The notes under the pieces were generated by a model. The model saw only the letters and a list, made by a program, of their open reading frames with translations, ran no database searches and had not been told where the DNA came from. From the NCBI GenBank assembly GCA_017431395.1, contig JAFRLD010000049.1:1-13962 (forward strand): 13,962 nucleotides of DNA. Direction: 5' to 3'. Shown in pieces: positions 6,903-13,723 of this stretch. The stretch comes from Bacillota bacterium. Lineage in GTDB: Bacteria > Bacillota > Clostridia > Peptostreptococcales > Anaerovoracaceae. Made by a program: the position numbers and the translations under genes. The first letter of the stretch is position 1; each line of letters opens with the position of its first letter.

Positions 6903-7817
6903 ATGAAGATCGTATTTCTGGATCATGAGGTGATCGACAGAGGAGATATCAACTGGGCGAAGGTGGAAGCGCTGGGGGATCTGGCGATCTATCCACATAC
7001 AGGATCGGACGAACAGGCGATAGAGCGCCTTCAAGGGGCAGAGGCGGTGATGATAGATGAATACCCCATAGGAAGAAGCATCATGGAAGCCTGCCCGGAC
7101 CTGAAATTTATCGGCCCGGCTGCCACCGGCTACAATCACATCGACCTGGACTATGCGCGGGAGCGCGGCGTTGCGGTCTGCAATGTCCCGGCTTACTCTA
7201 CAGAGGCGGTGGCGCAGCATGCGTTCGCGCTGCTTCTGAGCCTGGCAAACGGGACGGGGCATTTTGATAAAGAGATCCACGAAGGCCGGTGGAATACCGC
7301 CGCCGGCAATGCTTATACGCCCTGGCCGCTCGTGCTCCTCGATGGGAAGACCATTGGCATCATAGGCTACGGCAATATAGGCCGCAAGGTCGGAGAGATC
7401 GCGGAGGCATTCGGGATGAAGGTGAACGTATACAGCCGGGATCCGGAAGCCGCGGTCAGATCAGATGTGGTCAGCCTGAACTGCCCTCTGACAGAGGAGA
7501 ACCGGGGCATGGTGGACGAGGCGTTCCTTAACCGGATGAAGGACGGGGCGATCCTGATCAACACGGCCCGCGGCGGACTTGTCGATGCGGCAGCCGTGGC
7601 CAATGCCCTGAGATCGGGAAAGCTGTTCGGTTTCGGGGCGGATGTGCTGGCTTCCGAGCCGCCGGACCCGGACGATCCGCTGCTCAGCGCACCAAACTGC
7701 ATCCTCACGCCGCACATCGCTTTCACGCCCGTAGAGATCCGCCAGCGTGTCATCGATATCTGCGCGGAAAATCTGCGGAGTTTCCTTCAGGGCGGAGACA
7801 TGAACCGGATCGTATAG
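6903..7817 (+). CDS. D-2-hydroxyacid dehydrogenase family protein
   Basis: The product (304 residues) belongs to the D-isomer-specific 2-hydroxyacid dehydrogenases, which interconvert 2-keto acids and D-2-hydroxy acids with NAD(P)H. The nucleotide motif GYGNIG is at 155-160, and the catalytic triad is Arg223 (NTARGG), Glu252 (ASEPP) and His271 (TPHIAF). The closest resemblance is to glycerate/hydroxypyruvate reductase-like members, but the substrate cannot be named. After the second Rossmann strand the sequence reads YSRDPEAAVRSDVVSLNCPLT. The Ser-Arg at 178-179 in place of an acidic residue hints at NADP(H), and about 15 residues normally found before SDVVSL seem to be missing. The start at 6903 was chosen because GGAG at 6892-6895 fits it; an in-frame ATG at 6885 lies inside rsmE. 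It is not part of this cluster in B. subtilis. Confidence 0.88.
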   Translation: MKIVFLDHEVIDRGDINWAKVEALGDLAIYPHTGSDEQAIERLQGAEAVMIDEYPIGRSIMEACPDLKFIGPAATGYNHIDLDYARERGVAVCNVPAYSTEAVAQHAFALLLSLANGTGHFDKEIHEGRWNTAAGNAYTPWPLVLLDGKTIGIIGYGNIGRKVGEIAEAFGMKVNVYSRDPEAAVRSDVVSLNCPLTEENRGMVDEAFLNRMKDGAILINTARGGLVDAAAVANALRSGKLFGFGADVLASEPPDPDDPLLSAPNCILTPHIAFTPVEIRQRVIDICAENLRSFLQGGDMNRIV

Positions 7818-7827
7818 GAGACAAAAC

Positions 7828-9207
7828 ATGAAGATCGCATTCCACACACTCGGATGCAAGGTAAATCAATATGAAACAGAGGCCATGGTGAAACTCTTTC
7901 GAGAGGCAGGCCATGAGATCGTCGGCGAGCGGGAGTTCGCCGATGTTTACGTGATCAATACGTGCACGGTCACCGCGGTGGCGGACAAGAAGTCCCGCCA
8001 GTACATCCGCCGGATGAAAAAGGTCAACCCGGACAGCATCGTGGCGGTGACGGGCTGCTATGCCCAGATCCGGCCTGAGGAGGTCGCCGGCATCAGCGGC
8101 GTGGACATCGTGACCGGGATCAATGAGAAGAGCACGCTCCCGCAGTATGTGGAGGATCTCATTCGCGCAAAGGCTGGACAGGACCCTGAGGAAAGCACGG
8201 GGGAGCCTTCGGTCCATGTCCGTGACTGGAAGGATCTGAACAGCTACGAGGACACCGGACTTGTGACCAGTGCGGAGACCAGGACCCGGGCCTACATCAA
8301 GATCCAGGAGGGCTGCAACCGCTTCTGCTCCTACTGCGTGATCCCCTATGCGAGGGGGGCTATCCGGAGCAGGGATCTGAATGAGATCGTCCGTGAAGCA
8401 GAGCAGCTCATCGAAGCGGGCTATAAGGAACTGGTGCTGACCGGGATCAACACAGCCCTCTACGGGATGGAGGAGCGCCCGGCAGCCGGGCAGATCCCGC
8501 CGGAGGAGCAGGCAGCTCCCTACGGCGTGGAACGCGTGATCGCAGCACTCGATGCGCTTCCCGGAAACTTCCGGATCCGGCTGAGCTCCCTGGAGCCGGC
8601 CGTGGTCAACGCGGATTACGTGCGGCGGCTCCTGAAATACGGGAAACTGGTACACCACCTGCACCTCTCGGCGCAGAGCGGCAGCGACCGGATCCTGAAG
8701 GCCATGAACCGGCCATACGACAGGAGCGGATACCTGCAGATCGTAGACGCGGTCCGGAGCTTCGATCCTTACTATGGGATATCCACGGACATCATCGTAG
8801 GATTTCCGGGCGAGAAGGAGGCGGACTTCGAGCAAAGCCTGAGCCTGGTTTCCATCTGCGATTTCTGCAGGACCCATGTGTTCCGGTATTCCCGCCGCCC
8901 GAAGACCCTGGCAGCGTCCATGAAGGAGCAGGTGTCACCGCAGGTCAAGGCGCGCAGGAGCGATCTGCTGCAGGAAGCGGGAGAGAAGGCGAGGGCCAGC
9001 TTTTGCATGAAAAATCTCGGACAGGAGAGACTTGTGCTCATAGAGGAATACCTGGAGGATCCAGGGATGCTCACAGGCTACACGGACAACTACATCAGAG
9101 TCTATATGAAATGCCCGCCGGAAGGGCCGGAGAAGATGCTTAACACATTCCGGCAGGTAAAACTGAATGAAGTATATAGAGACGGTTGTAAGGGATTGAT
9201 TTTGTGA
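7828..9207 (+). CDS. mtaB: tRNA N6-threonylcarbamoyladenosine(37) methylthiotransferase MtaB
   Basis: MtaB adds a methylthio group to t6A37 of tRNAs reading ANN codons, giving ms2t6A, by radical SAM chemistry with two iron-sulfur clusters. The 459-residue product has the N-terminal cluster cysteines at 10, 46 and 77 (LGCKVNQYE, INTCTV, TGCYA) and the radical SAM triad CxxxCxxC at 163, 167 and 170. A C-terminal TRAM-like segment contains LIEEY and GYTDNYIRVYMKC. The KVNQYE sequence after the first cysteine separates MtaB from MiaB, which has QMN there. A TAGGAG site overlapping the stop of the preceding gene lies seven bases before the ATG. It is equivalent to B. subtilis yqeV. No terminator is visible after it. 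Confidence 0.94.
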   Translation: MKIAFHTLGCKVNQYETEAMVKLFREAGHEIVGEREFADVYVINTCTVTAVADKKSRQYIRRMKKVNPDSIVAVTGCYAQIRPEEVAGISGVDIVTGINEKSTLPQYVEDLIRAKAGQDPEESTGEPSVHVRDWKDLNSYEDTGLVTSAETRTRAYIKIQEGCNRFCSYCVIPYARGAIRSRDLNEIVREAEQLIEAGYKELVLTGINTALYGMEERPAAGQIPPEEQAAPYGVERVIAALDALPGNFRIRLSSLEPAVVNADYVRRLLKYGKLVHHLHLSAQSGSDRILKAMNRPYDRSGYLQIVDAVRSFDPYYGISTDIIVGFPGEKEADFEQSLSLVSICDFCRTHVFRYSRRPKTLAASMKEQVSPQVKARRSDLLQEAGEKARASFCMKNLGQERLVLIEEYLEDPGMLTGYTDNYIRVYMKCPPEGPEKMLNTFRQVKLNEVYRDGCKGLIL

Positions 9208-9224
9208 AAAAAAAGGTTTAGAAT
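9196..9224 (+). promoter_or_regulatory. Sigma-A promoter of hinT
   Basis: TTGATT at 9196-9201 and TAGAAT at 9219-9224 are spaced by 17 bases, matching four and five of six consensus positions. The -35 box lies in the last codons of mtaB. The predicted start is near 9231, so hinT can be transcribed separately from the prmA-mtaB unit. Confidence 0.7.
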
Positions 9225-9262
9225 AAGACCTGTATTATTGGAGAAAGGAAGGTAGTGAGAAG

Positions 9263-9604
9263 ATGAGTGATTGCATTTTTTGCAAGATCGCGAATGGAGA
9301 GATCCCATCGAATACAGTATATGAGGATGATCAGATCATCTGCTTCCATGACGCGGATCCGCAGGCACCGGTACACGTACTGATCATTCCGAAGAAGCAT
9401 ATCCCTTCTTTGGATGAGGTCAAGGAAGAGGACAAGGAACTGCTCGGCACCATCATGCTGAAGGTTCAGGATCTCGCTAAGGATCTGGGACTTGATAATG
9501 GGTACAGGCTCGTGAACAATTGCGGAGAGGATGGTTTCCAGACTGTGAAGCATCTGCATTTTCACCTGTTAGGCAAGAGAAAAATGACATGGCCTCCAGG
9601 TTAA
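9263..9604 (+). CDS. hinT: HIT family nucleotide hydrolase, HinT-like
   Basis: HinT proteins are small cytoplasmic purine nucleoside phosphoramidases that hydrolyse AMP-linked amines such as lysyl-AMP; the cellular role in bacteria is not settled. The 113-residue product begins MSDCIFCKIANGEIP, with the CxxC pair common in this subfamily. It contains DADPQAPVHVLIIPKKHI and ends with the histidine triad HLHFHLLG (His97, His99, His101), His99 being the expected nucleophile. The length is normal. The ribosome binding site is an AAGGAAGG stretch at 9245-9252, a rather long 10 bases before the ATG. The gene has its own promoter and is followed by the rpsU promoter with no obvious terminator between them. 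Confidence 0.93.
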   Translation: MSDCIFCKIANGEIPSNTVYEDDQIICFHDADPQAPVHVLIIPKKHIPSLDEVKEEDKELLGTIMLKVQDLAKDLGLDNGYRLVNNCGEDGFQTVKHLHFHLLGKRKMTWPPG

Positions 9605-9624
9605 GAAACTCCGGTAAATATTTC

Positions 9625-9653
9625 TTGCATTGACCCGGCGAAAATAGTATAAT
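9625..9653 (+). promoter_or_regulatory. Sigma-A promoter of rpsU-yqeY
   Basis: TTGCAT at 9625-9630 and a perfect TATAAT at 9648-9653 are separated by 17 bases. Predicted transcription starts near 9660, leaving about 50 bases of leader before rpsU. The strong -10 box fits a ribosomal protein gene. It starts 21 bases after the hinT stop. Confidence 0.8.
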
Positions 9654-9710
9654 ATCAAGCGTTGTGAGCAAGACCACATGATTTTAAAGAAGTCAGGAGG
9701 TGAGACGGGG

Positions 9711-9890
9711 ATGGCACAGGTTATCGTTAGAGAAAACGAAAGCTTGGAGAGCGCTCTGAAGAGATTCAAGAGATCATGCGCCAGAGATGGTGTCATGGCT
9801 GAAGTTCGTAAGAGAGAGCATTACGAGAAGCCAAGCGTAAGAAGAAAGAAAAAGTCTGAGGCTGCTAGAAAGAAAGCCAGAAAGTATTAA
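9711..9890 (+). CDS. rpsU: 30S ribosomal protein bS21
   Basis: bS21 is a small basic protein of the 30S platform, near the anti-Shine-Dalgarno end of 16S rRNA. The 59-residue product begins [21 protein letters not shown] and ends in the very basic [16 protein letters not shown], both typical. An in-frame ATG at 9678 would add 11 residues, but AGGAGGTGA at 9695-9703 sits ten bases before 9711 and the shorter form has the family length. Nine of its ten arginines use AGA, unlike the CGG/CGC-rich genes downstream, consistent with selection for translation in a highly expressed gene. It is cotranscribed with yqeY, an old and widespread pairing. Confidence 0.96.
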   Translation: MAQVIVRENESLESALKRFKRSCARDGVMAEVRKREHYEKPSVRRKKKSEAARKKARKY

Positions 9891-9922
9891 TTTCTATTGT
9901 TGAATCGGAAGAGGTGTTGGAA

Positions 9923-10375
9923 GTGACCTTAAAAGAAAGATTAGATGCTGACTTTAAGGACGCAATGAAAAAGAGAGAGACCGTCCGCAAGGAGACGATC
10001 AGTTTCGTCAGAGCTGCGATCAAGCAGTACGAAGTGGACAACAGGGAAGATATTGATGACGCAGGGGTCGCCGCCATCTTAGCCAAACAGGTGAAGATGA
10101 GAAAGGATGCCCTCGCTGACTTCGAATCTGCCGGACGTACCGATCTGGTAGATGCTTACAACGCTGAGATCCAGGTGCTTAAGGAGTATATGCCTAAGCA
10201 GCTGACTGCAGAAGAGATCATGGATGTCGTGAAGGGAGCCGCCGCGGATGCCGGGATCGAAGCCGGCAGCGGGAGAGCTTCTATGGGCAAGCTGATGGGC
10301 AGCGTCATGCCGAAGGTGAAGGGTGTCGCCGATGGCAACGATGTCAAACAGGCAGTCATGCAGTTCCTGGGATAA
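9923..10375 (+). CDS. yqeY: GatB/YqeY domain protein
   Basis: The 150-residue product is a YqeY family protein, related to the C-terminal tail domain of the GatB subunit of tRNA amidotransferase. Its own function is not firmly known; a tRNA-related role is usually assumed. Visible signatures are LKERLDADFKDAMKKRE at the N-terminus, KQVKMRKDALADFESAGR, LKEYMPKQLTAEEI, and the C-terminal GRASMGKLMGSVMPKVKG. I chose the GTG at 9923: GAGGTG at 9911-9916 is a good ribosome binding site six bases before it, and the resulting start aligns with YqeY proteins. GTG at 9914 and TTG at 9917 are in frame but lie in that site. It follows rpsU by 32 bases and ends at a strong terminator. Confidence 0.92.
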   Translation: MTLKERLDADFKDAMKKRETVRKETISFVRAAIKQYEVDNREDIDDAGVAAILAKQVKMRKDALADFESAGRTDLVDAYNAEIQVLKEYMPKQLTAEEIMDVVKGAAADAGIEAGSGRASMGKLMGSVMPKVKGVADGNDVKQAVMQFLG

Positions 10376-10386
10376 AATAGGATAAG

Positions 10387-10431
10387 AGACCTGCTTTCAC
10401 CGGTCGGGAGATTGGGCGGCAGGTCTTTTTT
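10387..10431 (+). terminator. Rho-independent terminator after yqeY
   Basis: AGACCTGC at 10387-10394 pairs perfectly with GCAGGTCT at 10419-10426, followed by T at 10426-10431. The 24-base loop contains a further CCG/CGG pairing. It lies 11 bases after the yqeY stop and ends the rpsU-yqeY transcript. Confidence 0.9.
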
Positions 10432-10444
10432 ATTGCCGGAAATA

Positions 10445-10453
10445 TGGTATACT
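10445..10453 (+). promoter_or_regulatory. Extended -10 promoter of ygiQ
   Basis: TG at 10445-10446, one base, then TATACT at 10448-10453 gives an extended -10 element. The -35 region falls in the T tract of the preceding terminator and has no real match to TTGACA. Counting from the -10 box, the predicted first transcribed base is A10460, the A of the ygiQ ATG. The placement suggests a leaderless message. Confidence 0.55.
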
Positions 10454-10459
10454 GTTTAC

Positions 10460-12232
10460 ATGTTTTTACCAGTAAATGCAGAAGACATGAGAATACGCGG
10501 CTGGGATGCAGTCGATTTCGTTCTGGTGACCGGGGATGCGTATGTGGACCACCCTTCGTTCGGGACCGCACTGATCGGGCGGTGCCTGGAGGCCAGAGGA
10601 TACCGCGTCGCAGTCCTTTCACAGCCGGACTGGCGGAGCCCGGAGGATTTCCGGCGGTTCGGGCGGCCGCGCCTGGGCTATCTGATCGGCAGCGGCTGCG
10701 TGGACTCCATGGTCAACAACTATTCCGTATTCAAGGTCCGCCGCCGCAGGGATGTGTATTCCCCGGGCGGGAAGGCAGGACGGCGTCCGGACCGGGCCCT
10801 GCTTGTCTATGCGGGCTGCGCGCGGGCGGCGTATAAGGATGTCCCTGTGATCCTGGGCGGCCTGGAGGCGAGTCTCCGGCGCCTCGCCCATTACGATTAC
10901 TGGGAGGACAAGGTGCGGCGCTCCATTCTTCTTGATGCCAAGGCGGATATCCTCGTTTACGGTATGGGGGAACGGGCGATCCTTGAGATCGCAGAAGCTT
11001 TGGATGCCGGGATCGAAGCGAAGGATATCGGCTGGATCCGCGGTACCTGCGTGCGCGGCAAGGAACCGGACATCTACGAAGATGATATTGTGCTCCCGGC
11101 CTTTAGGGAAGTGAAGACCTCGAAACAGGCCTATGCAGAGAGCTTCGCGCGGCAGTACCGGGAGAGCGATGCGGTGAGCGGGCGGAGGCTGCTGGAAGAA
11201 TACGAAAACAAAAACTTTGTCATTCAGAATCCCCCCCAGCCCGTGATGGAGCGGCAGGAGCTGGATGACCTGTATGCTCTGCCTTTTGAGCGGAATTATC
11301 ATCCCATGTATGAGGCAGAAGGCGGTGTGCCGGCGATCACCGAAGTGAAGTACAGCGTGACGGGAAACCGCGGCTGTTTCGGCGGATGCGCATTCTGTGC
11401 GATCACCTATCATCAGGGCAGGGAGGTAAGGAGCAGGAGTACGGAGTCCGTTCTTCGGGAGATCCGGGAAATGACGAAAGATCCTGGATTCAAAGGCTAT
11501 GTCCACGACATCGGCGGGCCGACCGCGAACTTCCGCCACCCGTCCTGCAGGAAGCAGCTCGACTCCGGCATGTGCAAGAGCCGGGACTGTCTCTTCCCGA
11601 AACCATGCCCGCAGCTGGAGGCAGACCACAGCGAATACCTGGAGCTTCTGGCCAGAGCCCAGGAGATAAAAGGCGTGAAAAAAGTCTTCATAAGGTCCGG
11701 GATCCGCTACGATTATATGCTGGCGGACCGGGAGCACGGGCGGGAGTTTCTGAAGGCGCTCTGCCAGGATCACGTCAGCGGGATCCTGAAGGTAGCGCCG
11801 GAGCACATCTCCGGGGAAGTGCTGCGAAAGATGCATAAGCCCGGGAGACCCGTATTCGACCGGTTCTGCAGGCAATATGAGCAGATGAATCGCCGGCTGA
11901 AAAAGAACCAGTATATGATCCCGTATTTTATCTCCTCCCATCCCGGGAGCACGCTGGAAGATGCGGTGGAGCTCGCGCTATATCTGAAGGAATCCGGGTT
12001 CGTCCCGGATCAGGTGCAGGATTTTTATCCGACCCCCGGAACGCTGGCCACCTGCATGTATTATACGGAGATGGACCCCCTGAGCGGGCAGCCGGTCTAT
12101 GTGCCGAAGACCATGCATGAGAAGAAGCTGCAGCGGGCACTGCTGCATTTTCATAAAAAAGAGAACCGAAAACTTGTGCTTGAGGCGCTCCGCAAGGCAG
12201 GCCGGGAAGACCTGATCGGAGTGCTGGTGTGA
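10460..12232 (+). CDS. ygiQ: YgiQ family radical SAM protein
   Basis: The 590-residue product belongs to the YgiQ family of uncharacterised radical SAM enzymes; the reaction is unknown. The N-terminal domain shows the family signatures LVTGDAYVDHPSFGTALIGR, LSQPDW, VILGGLEASLRRLAHYDYW and YGMGER. The radical SAM cluster motif CFGGCAFC has cysteines at 306, 310 and 313. Further conserved stretches include FISSHPGSTLEDAVELA and QDFYPTPGTLATCMYYT. E. coli YgiQ is longer (about 740 residues). I chose ATG 10460 (MFLPVNAEDMRIRGWD) because the FLP...EDM...GWD start is shared by the family; the open frame upstream lies in the terminator. No ribosome binding site is visible before it. It heads an operon with the methyltransferase, whose ATG comes ten bases after this stop. 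Confidence 0.92.
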   Translation: MFLPVNAEDMRIRGWDAVDFVLVTGDAYVDHPSFGTALIGRCLEARGYRVAVLSQPDWRSPEDFRRFGRPRLGYLIGSGCVDSMVNNYSVFKVRRRRDVYSPGGKAGRRPDRALLVYAGCARAAYKDVPVILGGLEASLRRLAHYDYWEDKVRRSILLDAKADILVYGMGERAILEIAEALDAGIEAKDIGWIRGTCVRGKEPDIYEDDIVLPAFREVKTSKQAYAESFARQYRESDAVSGRRLLEEYENKNFVIQNPPQPVMERQELDDLYALPFERNYHPMYEAEGGVPAITEVKYSVTGNRGCFGGCAFCAITYHQGREVRSRSTESVLREIREMTKDPGFKGYVHDIGGPTANFRHPSCRKQLDSGMCKSRDCLFPKPCPQLEADHSEYLELLARAQEIKGVKKVFIRSGIRYDYMLADREHGREFLKALCQDHVSGILKVAPEHISGEVLRKMHKPGRPVFDRFCRQYEQMNRRLKKNQYMIPYFISSHPGSTLEDAVELALYLKESGFVPDQVQDFYPTPGTLATCMYYTEMDPLSGQPVYVPKTMHEKKLQRALLHFHKKENRKLVLEALRKAGREDLIGVLV

Positions 12233-12242
12233 GGAAGGATCG

Positions 12243-13721
12243 ATGAGCGGCAAAACACATACGGAACACAAAAGGATCCAGGCGCTGCTCCAGGCGATGG
12301 AGCAGGGCAAGGCCCAGTTCGATGAGATCATGGAGAACCTGGAGAAACCCGGGCCGGAAACGGAAGCTGCGACGGAAGCGGGGGCGGCAGCCGGGGAGTG
12401 GCCAGCTTTTGCGGCGGAGGAGATCTATGATCCTCGCATGGATGAGACGTACGTACCGGGCAGCGACGGAGAGCAGATGGACCTGTTCAGCATGCCCGGA
12501 AGTGCCCTGCTTCGGGACGCTGAGGTCGCTGAAGCGGAGACGATGAACCGCATCGCCGCAGGGGACAATCTGGCCTATATGATCTGGCTCCTGCGGGAAA
12601 GGGAGCTGGCCGGTAAGATCCAAATGATCTATGTGGATCCCCCGTTTTTCACGAATGCGAAATATCAGTCTTCGGTGCAGATCTCAGGAGCCGGCGGGAA
12701 GAAGTCCCCGGTGCTGAAGGTCGGCGCCTATGAGGACACCTGGGGCCATGATCTGGAGAGGTATCTTGAGATGCTGGCGGTCCGGTTTTACGTCATGCGG
12801 GAGCTGCTGGCGGAGACCGGAAGCCTCTGGGTGCATCTGGACTGGCACGGGTCCCACTACGTGAAGATGATGCTGGATGAGATCTTCGGGGCGGAGCATT
12901 TCGTGAACGAAGTCGCATGGACTTATAAGTCGGGCGGCGCCAGCAAGCACAGTTTCTCAAGAAAGCATGATACGCTGCTGTTTTATAGCAAGACGGATCA
13001 TTACAAGTTCAATCCGCTGCAGGAGAAGTCCTATAACCGGGAGGGCAAGCCATACCGGTTCAAAGGGGTCGAGGAATTCCAGGATGAGCATGGCTGGTAT
13101 ACCATGGTCAACATGAAGGATGTCTGGAACATCGATATGGTGGGGCGGACCTCTTCGGAGCGAAAGGGCTACGCGACCCAGAAACCGGAGAAGCTGCTCG
13201 AGCGGATCGTGGATGCCTGCAGCGATGAGGGGGATCTCTGCGCGGACTTCTTCGCGGGTACCGGGACGCTGGGTGCCGTTTGCAGCCGCAAAGGCAGGCC
13301 ATGGATCCTCTGTGATACCGGGGATGCGGCGATCGGTTCGCAGATCCTGCGGATGGCAGAGCTTGAAGTACCGTTCCTGGTCGAGCGGCCGGTCTCCACG
13401 AAAGAGGATGGGCCGCGGACCTCGATCCAGCTGTCTTACGCGGATGGACGGATCCAGCTGGAACGGTATCAGCCGGACCTGACCCAGGTCCAGGAGAGGG
13501 ACCGGGAGATCGTTACCGAATACATCAATGACAACAGCCTGGATCTGATCAGCTTCTGGAGCGTGGACGCCGAATACGATGGCAGGGTCCATATCGGGGA
13601 CCTCCTGCTTTCGGGCGAAGATACCGCTGTGCTAAAGGACGAGGCCGGGAGCACAGCCGTCAGCGTCGTCGGGTACGACCTGTTCGGCGGCCGTTTCGAG
13701 TGGATCTCAAAGGAGAGATAA
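12243..13721 (+). CDS. Beta-class site-specific DNA methyltransferase (N6-adenine or N4-cytosine)
   Basis: This 492-residue enzyme should transfer a methyl group from S-adenosylmethionine to an exocyclic amino group in DNA. The catalytic motif is DPPF at 132-135 (VDPPFFTNAKY); the cofactor motif DFFAGTG follows much later at 335-341. This order (IV before I) defines the beta class, as in type III Mod enzymes. Between them lie WVHLDWHGSHYVKMMLDEIFG, the probable target-recognition part, and the GYATQKPEKLLERI motif. Residues 1-95 are a helical start and an acidic Ala/Glu/Gly linker containing QMDLF at 78-82, resembling a sliding-clamp-binding motif. The C-terminal 100 residues (SFWSVDAEYDGRVH to VVGYDLFGG) form an extra domain. 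AGGAAGG at 12232-12238 gives a close four-base spacing. No endonuclease gene is visible beside it, so it looks like a solitary methyltransferase. The target sequence is unknown. Confidence 0.88.
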   Translation: MSGKTHTEHKRIQALLQAMEQGKAQFDEIMENLEKPGPETEAATEAGAAAGEWPAFAAEEIYDPRMDETYVPGSDGEQMDLFSMPGSALLRDAEVAEAETMNRIAAGDNLAYMIWLLRERELAGKIQMIYVDPPFFTNAKYQSSVQISGAGGKKSPVLKVGAYEDTWGHDLERYLEMLAVRFYVMRELLAETGSLWVHLDWHGSHYVKMMLDEIFGAEHFVNEVAWTYKSGGASKHSFSRKHDTLLFYSKTDHYKFNPLQEKSYNREGKPYRFKGVEEFQDEHGWYTMVNMKDVWNIDMVGRTSSERKGYATQKPEKLLERIVDACSDEGDLCADFFAGTGTLGAVCSRKGRPWILCDTGDAAIGSQILRMAELEVPFLVERPVSTKEDGPRTSIQLSYADGRIQLERYQPDLTQVQERDREIVTEYINDNSLDLISFWSVDAEYDGRVHIGDLLLSGEDTAVLKDEAGSTAVSVVGYDLFGGRFEWISKER

Positions 13722-13723
13722 GC

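Noticed and set aside
7750..8877. A 375-codon open frame on the minus strand opposite mtaB.
   Set aside because: It is a shadow of a clear radical SAM gene with all cluster cysteines in place; no start signal or motif on the minus strand.
9603..9626. Inverted repeat AAGAAA/TTTCTT after hinT as a terminator.
   Set aside because: Only six A-T-rich pairs, a 12-base loop and no T tract after it; it also overlaps the rpsU -35 box.
9630..9635. TTGACC as an alternative -35 box for rpsU.
   Set aside because: It would sit only 12 bases from TATAAT, too close; TTGCAT at 9625 gives 17.
9678..9710. Earlier in-frame ATG for rpsU.
   Set aside because: The consensus ribosome binding site lies after it, and bS21 normally starts at the second ATG (9711).
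10619..11941. A 440-codon open frame on the minus strand opposite ygiQ.
   Set aside because: It follows from the G+C-rich codon use of ygiQ; the product shows no family motif, and the plus-strand gene is unmistakable.
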